A stretch of 64,000 nucleotides of DNA from positions 229,075 through 293,074 of the forward strand of contig NZ_QJJS01000003.1 of the NCBI RefSeq assembly GCF_003201595.1, given 5' to 3'. How positions within the stretch are numbered: the first letter of the stretch is position 1; the number at the start of each line of letters is the position of its first letter. The notes under the pieces were generated by a model. The model was not told the origin of the DNA and made no database searches. It worked only from the letters and a program-made list of their open reading frames with translations. The position numbers and the translations under genes are program-made. Below are positions 43,988-51,100 of this stretch, piece by piece. Source of the stretch: Sphaerotilus hippei (GTDB lineage: Bacteria; Pseudomonadota; Gammaproteobacteria; Burkholderiales; Burkholderiaceae_C).

Positions 43988-44017
43988 AGTATATATCGAA
44001 ATCAGGCCACAAGCCAA
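43988..44017 (-). promoter_or_regulatory. Sigma70-like promoter of tRNA-Pro
   Basis: On the minus strand, -35 TTGGCT (44012-44017), an 18-base spacer and -10 TATACT (43988-43993) end 13 bases before the mature tRNA 5' end, the normal distance for a tRNA gene. Confidence 0.6.
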
Positions 44018-44036
44018 GGCCTTGGCCAAAATCGCC

Positions 44037-44987
44037 TCAGACCTGTGCCGGCAGCTCGGCGCGGCGCGGCAGATCGGGGCCGCGGCGGGTGCAGGTGATC
44101 GCCGCCGCGCCCGCGGCGAAGGCCGCGATGCGGCGCAGCTCGTCGAGCGTCACGGTGGTGATGCCCTGCGGGTCGAGCTTGCCCAGTTCCTGCAGCGCCA
44201 CCAGCGTGGCGGCCTGGAAGGTGTCGCCGGCACCGACGGTGTCGAGCACCGTGACCCGGGGGGCCGGCACCTCGACGCGGCCTTCGGTCGTCCAGGCCAG
44301 CGCGCCCTCCCCGCCCCGGGTCATCATCACCACCGCGACACCGGCCTGCAGCCACTGCGCGGCCAGATCGTCCGGCGACTGCCCCGGATAGAGGCGCTCG
44401 AAGTCCTCGTCGCTGAGCTTGAGCAGGTGGGCGCGCTGGCTCATCCAGACCACCATGTCGCGCCAGACGGCCAGGTCGGGCTCGACGTTCAGGCGCACGT
44501 TGGGATCGTAGGAGATGACGCTGCCCGAGCGACGCTGCTCGACCAGGGCTCGCACGGTCGAGCCGATCGGCTCGACCACGCAGGCGTAGGAGCCGAAATG
44601 GAAGGCGGCCACGTCGGCCGGCAGCACCGACAGGTGCTCGGGACGCAGTTGCCGGTCCGCCCCGCCGGTGCCGTAGAAGCGGTAGCTGGGCACGCCCCGG
44701 GCATCCACGCCCACCAGGCTCAGCGTCGTCGGCGCGTCGCAGCGCACCAGCGCGTCCAGCGAGATGCCCTCCTGGCGGATCGACTGCTCGATGCGGGCGC
44801 CCAGGAAGTCGCTGGACAGGCCACCGAAGAACGCCACCGGCGCCCCCAGGCGGGCGATGCCGGCCGCCACGTTCAGCGGCGAGCCGCCGACGACCGCATC
44901 CAGGTTCAGTCCGGTGGGCGTGACGCCGTGCTCGAACACGTCCAGCAGGGACTCGCCGCACACCACGAGGGTCTTGTTGTTGGCCAT
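44037..44987 (-). CDS. frcK: PfkB-family fructokinase
   Basis: A 316-residue ribokinase-fold sugar kinase, most like bacterial fructokinases. The N-terminal VVCGESLLDVFEHG, the substrate motif VGGSPLNVAAGIARLG and the catalytic DTVGAGDTFQAA (anion hole and base aspartate) are present. It probably makes fructose 6-phosphate from the sugar imported by the divergent transporter at 45290-48212. It is divergent from frcB across a 302-base regulatory region; in rhizobial frc operons the kinase gene is instead at the end of the operon. Specificity for fructose over other ketoses is inferred. Confidence 0.9.
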   Translation of the reverse strand: MANNKTLVVCGESLLDVFEHGVTPTGLNLDAVVGGSPLNVAAGIARLGAPVAFFGGLSSDFLGARIEQSIRQEGISLDALVRCDAPTTLSLVGVDARGVPSYRFYGTGGADRQLRPEHLSVLPADVAAFHFGSYACVVEPIGSTVRALVEQRRSGSVISYDPNVRLNVEPDLAVWRDMVVWMSQRAHLLKLSDEDFERLYPGQSPDDLAAQWLQAGVAVVMMTRGGEGALAWTTEGRVEVPAPRVTVLDTVGAGDTFQAATLVALQELGKLDPQGITTVTLDELRRIAAFAAGAAAITCTRRGPDLPRRAELPAQV

Positions 44988-45289
44988 AGCTTGATCAGTT
45001 GGTCAGGAAGATTGATTTAGGTAAAAGCCCGCAGGCCCGACAGGTGCGGCTGCATTCGATCAGGCCGGAATGCTCTCACTCTCGATCAGGGTGCGCACTA
45101 GGGTAATCACTAAATCCATCTACTTGATTTAAGAAACAGAGCCGTTAGCATACGACCCGTGCCGACAGAAAGGACGGACGAGGCCCCGGACACACGGGTG
45201 CATCGAGTCGACCTGATTCCCGCCGGCACGCTGGCGCCGCGAGCGACTGCCGCGCCGGCGGTTCAAGTTCCATCCACGGAGACAATCCA
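44988..45289. other. 302-base divergent fructokinase/frcB control region
   Basis: Holds the promoters of both directions. AT-rich motif copies occur at TTGATTTAG (45012-45020), CTAAATC (45110-45116) and TTGATTTAAG (45124-45133); the last two form an inverted repeat about 24 bases long. A possible frcB promoter is -35 TTGATT (45124-45129) and -10 TAGCAT (45146-45151) with a 16-base spacer. This would place the inverted repeat on the -35, where a repressor would act. No open frame or RNA gene was seen. Confidence 0.5.
45110..45151 (+). promoter_or_regulatory. Candidate ROK operator and frcB promoter
   Basis: Inverted repeat CTAAATC-N9-GATTTAAG overlapping the -35 of a weak sigma70-like promoter. 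AT-rich inverted half-sites are usual for Mlc/NagC-type ROK repressors, and a ROK regulator gene lies downstream at 48779-50020. Confidence 0.4.
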
Positions 45290-46294
45290 ATGAAGCGCCT
45301 TACCACCCTGAGCCTGGCTGCCACGCTCGCCTGTGCCGCAACGTTCGCCACCGCCGCCGACCAGCCGGTCATCGGCCTGATCACCAAGACCGAGACCAAC
45401 CCCTTCTTCGTGAAGATGAAGGAAGGCGCGACCGCCGCCGCCAAGGCCAAGGGTGCCAAGGTGATCGCCGCCGCGGGCAAGGCCGACGGCGACAACGCCG
45501 GCCAGGTGACCGCGATGGAGAACATGATCGCCGCCGGCGCCAAGACCATCCTGATCACCCCGAGCGACTCCAAGGCCATCATCCCGGCCATCAAGAAGGC
45601 CCAGGCGCAAGGCGTGCAGGTGATCGCGCTGGACAGCCCGACCGACCCGGCCGAAGCCACCGACGCGCTGTTCGCCACCGACAACTACAAGGCCGGCGTG
45701 CTGATCGGCCAGTACGCCAAGGCGGCGCTGGGCGGCAAGAAGCCCGTGATCGCCACGCTGGACCTGTTCCCCGGCCACCCGGTGGGCGCGCAGCGTCACA
45801 ACGGCTTCCTGTCGGGCTACGGCCTGCAGACGCTCGACGCCAAGAGCAACGAGCTGGCCAAGCCGGCTGAAGTGGTCTGCATGGCCGACAGCTTCGGCGA
45901 CCGCGCCAAGGGCCAGACGGGCATGGAGAACTGCCTGCAGAAGAACCCCAACATCAACGTCGTCTACACCATCAACGAACCCGCTGCCGCCGGTGCCTAC
46001 AACGCACTGAAGGCCGCCGGCAAGGAGAAGGACGTCGTGATCGTGTCGGTCGACGGCGGCTGCGACGGCATCAAGGACGTGATGGCCGGCAAGATCGCCG
46101 CCACCTCGCAGCAGTACCCGCTGCAGATGGCCGCCATGGGCGTCGAGGCCGGCATCGAATACGCCAAGAACGGCAAGAAGGTCAAGGCGGGCTACACCGA
46201 CACCGGCGTGACCCTGATCGCCGCCAAGCCGGTCGCCGGCGTGGAAAGCAGCGATGCCAAGGTCGGCCTGAACAAGTGCTGGGGCAACAAGTAA
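45290..46294 (+). CDS. frcB: Sugar ABC transporter, periplasmic binding protein (fructose type)
   Basis: A 334-residue type-I periplasmic binding protein of the ribose/xylose/fructose group. The signal peptide (MKRLTTLSLAATLACAATFA, cleavage near TAA) is followed by QPVIGLITKTETNPFFVKM. Later segments include NMIAAGAKTILITPSD and VVSVDGGCDGIKDV with the paired Cys residues also seen in FrcB (CMADSF, CLQKN, CWGNK). Two strong hairpins follow before the permease gene. The fructose assignment rests on the neighbouring fructokinase. Confidence 0.88.
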   Translation: MKRLTTLSLAATLACAATFATAADQPVIGLITKTETNPFFVKMKEGATAAAKAKGAKVIAAAGKADGDNAGQVTAMENMIAAGAKTILITPSDSKAIIPAIKKAQAQGVQVIALDSPTDPAEATDALFATDNYKAGVLIGQYAKAALGGKKPVIATLDLFPGHPVGAQRHNGFLSGYGLQTLDAKSNELAKPAEVVCMADSFGDRAKGQTGMENCLQKNPNINVVYTINEPAAAGAYNALKAAGKEKDVVIVSVDGGCDGIKDVMAGKIAATSQQYPLQMAAMGVEAGIEYAKNGKKVKAGYTDTGVTLIAAKPVAGVESSDAKVGLNKCWGNK

Positions 46295-46310
46295 TCCGGC
46301 ATTGAACCTG

Positions 46311-46361
46311 CCGCCGCTGCCCCGGCAGCGGCGGCTCGCCTGCGGCCACGCGGCCGCAGGC
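46311..46361 (+). other. Two tandem hairpins between frcB and frcC
   Basis: Stem 1 pairs CCGCCGCTGCC (46311-46321) with GGCAGCGGCGG (46324-46334). Stem 2 pairs GCCTGCGGCC (46338-46347) with GGCCGCAGGC (46352-46361), loop ACGC. Neither has a T-tract, so they look like mRNA stabilisers or pausing elements protecting the frcB message. Compare the terminator in the same place of the gts operon. Confidence 0.6.
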
Positions 46362-46464
46362 GCCTGATCCGAACGGCGCGCTCGACCCGTTCCCCCCACG
46401 CCCGCCAGGTTCGACCTGCCCCGTGCCGCGTGCGGACCTCTTCTCCATCCGTCCAAGGACCATC

Positions 46465-47424
46465 GTGAACACCTTGAAAGACAAGCTGCCACCGATCAGC
46501 CAGCTGGGACCGTTCATCGCTCTGGTGATCGCCTGCGCCATCTTCGGCGTGACCACCGACAACTTCTTCACAGGTGCCAACTTCGCGCTGATCCTGCAGC
46601 AGGTGATGGTCGTCGGCGTGATCGCCATCGGCCAGACGCTGATCATCCTGACCGCCGGCATCGACCTGTCCTGCGGCATGGTGATGGCGCTGGGCAGCAT
46701 CGTGATGACCAAGGTCGCGGCCGACTTCGGCCTGCCGGCCCCGCTGGCCATCCTGCTGGGCATCGCCGTGACTGCCGCCTTCGGCCTGATCAACGGCCTG
46801 CTGGTCACGCGCATCAAGCTGCCGCCGTTCATCGTCACGCTGGGCACCTTCAACATCGCCTTCGCGATCACGCAGCTGTACTCCGGCGCCCAGACCGTCA
46901 CCCAGGTGCCGGACCTGATGAGCTGGCTGGGCAACACCTTCCGCATCGGCAACACCGCCATCGCCTACGGCACCGTGCTGATGATCCTGCTCTACCTGGG
47001 CGTGTGGATCTGGCTGCGCGACACCGCCTCGGGCCGCCACGTCTACGCCGTGGGCAACAACCCCGAGGCGACCCGCCTGGTCGGCATCCCGACCGAACGT
47101 GTGCTGCTGGGCGTCTACGTGCTGGCCGGCGTGTTCTACGGCATCGCCTCGCTGCTGGCCGTGGCCCGCACCGGCGTGGGTGACCCGAACGCCGGACAGA
47201 CCGAGAACCTCGACGCGATCACCGCGGTCGTGCTGGGTGGCACCAGCCTGTTCGGCGGCCGTGGCGTGATCCTGGGCTCGCTGGCCGGCGCGATCGTCGT
47301 GGGCGTGCTGCGCAACGGCCTGACGCTGATGGGCGTGTCGTCCGTCTACCAGGTGCTGATCACCGGCATCCTGGTGATCGTGGCAGTGACGGTTGATCAA
47401 CTCTCGCGCAAGGGAGCCCGCTGA
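46465..47424 (+). CDS. frcC: Sugar ABC transporter permease (fructose type)
   Basis: A 319-residue inner-membrane permease of the ribose/fructose RbsC group. About eight to ten helices are visible, with the family segments GIDLSCGMVMALGSIV and TRIKLPPFIVTLGTF near the middle and VVLGGTSLFGGRG near the end. The GTG at 46465 follows AAGGA with a five-base spacing and is preferred over an upstream in-frame ATG at 46423 that lacks a ribosome site. Its TGA overlaps the frcA ATG by one base. Confidence 0.92.
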   Translation: MNTLKDKLPPISQLGPFIALVIACAIFGVTTDNFFTGANFALILQQVMVVGVIAIGQTLIILTAGIDLSCGMVMALGSIVMTKVAADFGLPAPLAILLGIAVTAAFGLINGLLVTRIKLPPFIVTLGTFNIAFAITQLYSGAQTVTQVPDLMSWLGNTFRIGNTAIAYGTVLMILLYLGVWIWLRDTASGRHVYAVGNNPEATRLVGIPTERVLLGVYVLAGVFYGIASLLAVARTGVGDPNAGQTENLDAITAVVLGGTSLFGGRGVILGSLAGAIVVGVLRNGLTLMGVSSVYQVLITGILVIVAVTVDQLSRKGAR

Positions 47425-48212
47425 TGGCTACGCAACAAATCGTGATGAAGGCCACCGGCCTGGTGAAACGCTACGGTCAGGTCACCGCGCTGGATGGCGC
47501 CGACTTCGAGCTGCGCGCCGGCGAGATCCTCGCCGTGATCGGTGACAACGGCGCGGGCAAGTCCAGCCTGATCAAGGCGCTGTCGGGCGCGACGATCCCC
47601 GACGAAGGCAGCATCGAGCTCGACGGCAAGCCGATCCGCTTCAAGAGCCCGATCGACGCCCGCCGCGTGGGCATCGAGACGGTCTACCAGGACCTGGCGG
47701 TGGCCCCGGCCATGTCGATCGCCGAGAACCTCTTCCTCGGCCGCGAACTGCGCCGCGAAGGTTTTGCCGGCAACGTGCTGCGCATGCTCGACAAGAAGAA
47801 GATGCTCGAGATCAGCATCGCCCGCATGAACGACCTGAAGGTGGGCATCCGCTCGATGACCCAAGCGGTCGAGACGCTGTCGGGCGGCCAGCGCCAGTGC
47901 GTGGCGGTGGCGCGTGCGGCGGCCTTCGCCGAACACGTGGTCATCCTCGACGAGCCGACCGCCGCGCTCGGCGTCAAGGAGGGCAACATGGTGCTCGAGC
48001 TGATCCGCCGGGTGCGCGACAAGGGCCTGCCGGTGATCCTGATCAGCCACAACATGCCGCACGTCTTCGAGATCGCCGACCGCATCCACGTCGCCCGCCT
48101 GGGCAAGCGGGCCGCGGTGCTGAACCCGAAGAAGATCTCGATGTCCGACACCGTCGCGGTGATGACCGGGGCGATGAGCCCCGACCAGATCCCGCGCGAG
48201 TGCCTCGCCTGA
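47424..48212 (+). CDS. frcA: Sugar ABC transporter ATP-binding protein (FrcA-like)
   Basis: A 262-residue single-domain ATPase, unlike the duplicated RbsA type. Walker A is GDNGAGKSSLIKAL, the signature LSGGQRQCVAVARA, Walker B VVILDEPTAALG and the H-loop VILISHNMPHVFE. It works with frcC and frcB. Its short form matches FrcA of fructose uptake systems. The gene start overlaps the frcC stop (TGATG), implying tight coupling. Confidence 0.92.
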   Translation: MATQQIVMKATGLVKRYGQVTALDGADFELRAGEILAVIGDNGAGKSSLIKALSGATIPDEGSIELDGKPIRFKSPIDARRVGIETVYQDLAVAPAMSIAENLFLGRELRREGFAGNVLRMLDKKKMLEISIARMNDLKVGIRSMTQAVETLSGGQRQCVAVARAAAFAEHVVILDEPTAALGVKEGNMVLELIRRVRDKGLPVILISHNMPHVFEIADRIHVARLGKRAAVLNPKKISMSDTVAVMTGAMSPDQIPRECLA

Positions 48213-48234
48213 ACGGCACACGGAAGGTACAGAC

Positions 48235-48705
48235 ATGCTCAAGGGCATCCCCCCCCTGCTGACGCCGGACCTGCTCAAGGTGCTGGCCGACATGGGCCAC
48301 GGCGACGAGATCATCATCGCTGACGCCAACTTCACCGCCGCCAGCCTGGCGGTCGGCCCGCACGGCGAGCGCAAGCCGCTGATCCACCTGCCGGGGGCCA
48401 GCGTGCAGCAGGCCAGCGCCGCCGTGCTCGCCCTGCTGCCGCTGGACCGCGCGGTGGAGCAGCCGGTGGCCTACATGAAGGTCTGCGACACCCCCGACGG
48501 CTACCGCAGCCGCCAGCAGCGTGAGGTCATGGCCATGCTGGAACAGGACGGCCACGCCACGCCGGCCCAGTGCCTGGCGACCGAGCGCTTCGCGTTCTAC
48601 GAACGGGTGCGCCACGCGTTCGCGATCGTGCTGACCGGGGAGCTGCAGCCCTATGGTAATTTCCTGTACAAGAAGGGTGTGATCGGGGAGCCCCTGGTCG
48701 CCTGA
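48235..48705 (+). CDS. RbsD/FucU-family sugar mutarotase-like protein
   Basis: A 156-residue member of the RbsD/FucU family, which interconvert sugar anomers. The N-terminal DMGHGDEIIIADANF contains the catalytic His and Asp. The C-terminal GELQPYGNFLYKKGVIGEP is typical of FucU. Here it probably supplies the right anomer of the imported ketose to the fructokinase, as inferred from context; no specificity can be read. It is downstream of frcA by 22 bases. Confidence 0.88.
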   Translation: MLKGIPPLLTPDLLKVLADMGHGDEIIIADANFTAASLAVGPHGERKPLIHLPGASVQQASAAVLALLPLDRAVEQPVAYMKVCDTPDGYRSRQQREVMAMLEQDGHATPAQCLATERFAFYERVRHAFAIVLTGELQPYGNFLYKKGVIGEPLVA

Positions 48706-48778
48706 GGCCGGCCGGACCGGAGCTCGAACGCGCCCGGTCCCTCCCCCGTCCCTTTCCTGCCAGCGCCTTCACCACACC

Positions 48779-50020
48779 ATGAGCACACGAGCCTCGGCCC
48801 CGGCCCAGCCCCAGCTGCGACCGAGAGGATCCAACCATGTGGGGATGCGCCAGTACAACGAGCGGGTCGTGCTGCAGGCGATCCGCCTGCACGGCGAATT
48901 GCCCAAGGCCGACCTCGCGCGGCTGACCCACCTGAGCACGCAGACGGTCTCGCTGATCGTCAACCGCCTGATCGAGGACGGGCTGCTGCTCAAGCTCGAT
49001 CCGCTGCGCGGGCGCATCGGCCAGCCGTCGGTGCCCATCGCGCTCAATCCCGATGGAGCCTACTCGCTGGGCGTCAAGATCGGCCGGCGCGGCATGGACG
49101 TGCTGCTGATCGACTTCATCGGCACGGTGCGCGAGCGCTGGGCGATGGACTACGAGTTCCCCGATCCGGACACGCTGTTCGACGCGCTGCAGCAGATCCT
49201 GCGGGCCGCCGAGGCCCGCCTGGGTGACGGCGCCGGCCGGCTCAGCGGCATCGGCGTGGCCGCTCCGCTGTCGATCGGCGGCTGGCAGAGCCTGCTCGGC
49301 GTGCCGCCCGCGCAGGCCCGCGCCTGGCAGGAGGTCGACCTGTCGGCCCGCATCGCGCTGATGACCGACCTGCCGGTGCACCTGATCAAGGACACCGCGG
49401 CGGCCTGCGTGGCCGAACTGGTGGCCGGCCGCGGGCGCAGCATGAAGAGCTTCCTCTACCTCTTCGTCGACACCTTCATCGGCGGAGGCCTGGTGATCGA
49501 CAGCCACCTCTATGCCGGCGCCCAGGGCAATGCCGGGGCCGTCGGCTCGATGCCCTTGAGCCTGGCCGGACCGGGCAACACGCCCGGACAGGTGCTCAGC
49601 GCCGCATCGCTGCTGGGTCTGCAGCGCCTCTACGAAGCCGCCGGCCTGGACGGCCTGGCCGCCACCGACGAGCGTGCCCTCGAGCCGCCATGGGCCGTCC
49701 ACACCCGGGTCTGGCTGCGCCACGCCAGCCAGGCGATGGCGCTGTCGATCGTCAACGCCGCCTGCCTGCTCGACATCAGCGACGTGATCATCGACGGCGT
49801 GTTCACCCGGGACCTGCTGTCGCGCGTGATCGCCCACGTCGAGGAAGCGCTCGACTCGCACAGCTGGGAAGGCGTGCAGCGACCGAGCATCCGCGGGGGC
49901 ACCATCGGCTCGGACGCCCGCGCGCTGGGCGGCGCGCTGCTGCCGCTCTACGCGAGCTTCGCGCCGGATCCGGAAGTCTTTCTCAAGACCGGCGCGGCGC
50001 CGACCCCCAACCCGGCCTGA
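48779..50020 (+). CDS. ROK-family transcriptional regulator
   Basis: A 413-residue regulator with an N-terminal winged helix (QYNERVVLQAIRLHGELPKA; LSTQTVSLIVNRLIEDGL) and a ROK sugar-kinase-like domain (about 95-400). The kinase signature is degraded (FVDTFIGGGLVIDSHLYAG), as expected of a sensor rather than a kinase, and the Cys zinc site of Mlc/NagC is not clear. Probably the repressor of the divergent frc promoters, like FrcR in rhizobia. It ends about 107 bases before cheZ. Confidence 0.88.
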   Translation: MSTRASAPAQPQLRPRGSNHVGMRQYNERVVLQAIRLHGELPKADLARLTHLSTQTVSLIVNRLIEDGLLLKLDPLRGRIGQPSVPIALNPDGAYSLGVKIGRRGMDVLLIDFIGTVRERWAMDYEFPDPDTLFDALQQILRAAEARLGDGAGRLSGIGVAAPLSIGGWQSLLGVPPAQARAWQEVDLSARIALMTDLPVHLIKDTAAACVAELVAGRGRSMKSFLYLFVDTFIGGGLVIDSHLYAGAQGNAGAVGSMPLSLAGPGNTPGQVLSAASLLGLQRLYEAAGLDGLAATDERALEPPWAVHTRVWLRHASQAMALSIVNAACLLDISDVIIDGVFTRDLLSRVIAHVEEALDSHSWEGVQRPSIRGGTIGSDARALGGALLPLYASFAPDPEVFLKTGAAPTPNPA

Positions 50021-50126
50021 ATGGCGGCAATCGCCCTCAAGTTGTGGGCAGAAGCGCCGAAAGCACACGACAAGGACACCCGGATCCGAGACAGAATCCG
50101 CCTTCCAACCTTCATCTGATCGCCCC

Positions 50127-50729
50127 ATGAACGCACGTGAGAATGGTCTGCAGCCCATCCATGACAAGCTGGAAGCCGTGGTGCATCAGTTGCACGACGC
50201 GCTGCAGAGCCTGGGCTACGACATCACCTTGCGCAAGATCGCGACCGAGATCCCCGATGCGAGGGACCGGCTGGCCTATGTGGGCCAGATGACCGACAAG
50301 GCCGCCAACCGGGTGCTGACCCTGGTCGATGCGGCCATGCCGTCGTGCGCGACCCTGGCCGAGGAAGGACAACAGCTGCAGCAGCGCATCGATGCGGCCC
50401 TCGCGGGCCCGGCACCGGACGCCGAGACGGCCGCGCTGCTGGCGGCCTGCAGCGGCCACCTCGAGCAGAGCTGCGGCTTCGCGCGCCAGCAGCGGGACAC
50501 GCTGACCGACATCATGATGGCCCAGGACTTCCAGGACCTGTCGGGTCAGGTGATCGGCAAGGTCATCGGCATCATCAGCCGCACCGAAGAGCAGCTGGTG
50601 GAGCTGATGCGCGACACCGGCACCGACGTGCCGCAGGAGGCCAGCCAGGAACTGGCCGGCCCCCAGGTGCCCGACAAGGCGCTGCAGCAGGACGACGTGG
50701 ACGACCTGCTGGCCTCCATGGGCTTCTGA
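50127..50729 (+). CDS. cheZ: Protein phosphatase CheZ
   Basis: Dephosphorylates CheY-P to reset chemotaxis. The 200-residue long helical hairpin carries the catalytic region MAQDFQDLSGQVIGKV, where Asp and Gln match the catalytic pair of Escherichia coli CheZ. The C-terminal CheY-binding helix DDVDDLLASMGF is present. The gene is alone here with no other che or flagellar genes in the window, so it is separated from the main chemotaxis cluster. It converges on the GlsB gene. Confidence 0.9.
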   Translation: MNARENGLQPIHDKLEAVVHQLHDALQSLGYDITLRKIATEIPDARDRLAYVGQMTDKAANRVLTLVDAAMPSCATLAEEGQQLQQRIDAALAGPAPDAETAALLAACSGHLEQSCGFARQQRDTLTDIMMAQDFQDLSGQVIGKVIGIISRTEEQLVELMRDTGTDVPQEASQELAGPQVPDKALQQDDVDDLLASMGF

Positions 50730-50733
50730 GCCC

Positions 50734-50752
50734 GCGGCCGGCCGGCGGCCGC
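50734..50752. terminator. GC hairpin between cheZ and the GlsB-like gene
   Basis: GCGGCCG/CGGCCGC with a five-base loop lies between two converging genes. It has no T-tract on either strand, so it is only a possible bidirectional terminator. Confidence 0.3.
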
Positions 50753-50759
50753 CGGGGGA

Positions 50760-51020
50760 TCAGGTCGTGCCGGACGAGCCGCCCTTGAGCTTGCCCACCA
50801 CGTAGAGCAGGATCGCCGCCCCGACCACGGAGGCGATGAAGCCCGCCGGCCGGCCCACGGCATACCAGCCCAGCTGCTGGCCGACCATGCCCGCCAGGAA
50901 CGATCCGGCGATGCCGAGGACCGAGGTCAGGATGAAGCCCAGCGACTGCGTGCCCGGCAGGATCCAGCGGGCCACCAGCCCGACGACAAAACCCACCAGC
51001 ACCATCCATACGAATTGCAT
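50760..51020 (-). CDS. GlsB/YeaQ/YmgE-family membrane protein
   Basis: An 86-residue inner-membrane protein with three helices (VWMVLVGFVVGLVARWILPG; FILTSVLGIAGSFLAGMVG; GFIASVVGAAILLYVVGKL). It belongs to the small transglycosylase-associated/stress-response family of unknown molecular role. It ends with a Gly/Ser/Thr-rich tail. It is monocistronic between converging cheZ and hrpA, with a 16-base stretch upstream containing a GGAGGGA ribosome site. Confidence 0.88.
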   Translation of the reverse strand: MQFVWMVLVGFVVGLVARWILPGTQSLGFILTSVLGIAGSFLAGMVGQQLGWYAVGRPAGFIASVVGAAILLYVVGKLKGGSSGTT

Positions 51021-51100
51021 TTCACATCCCTCCGTGATGACGCCGCCCCTGCGGCGATGTCACCATCCTAGGCGATCGATGTGAAATTTGTCACAAGCTG

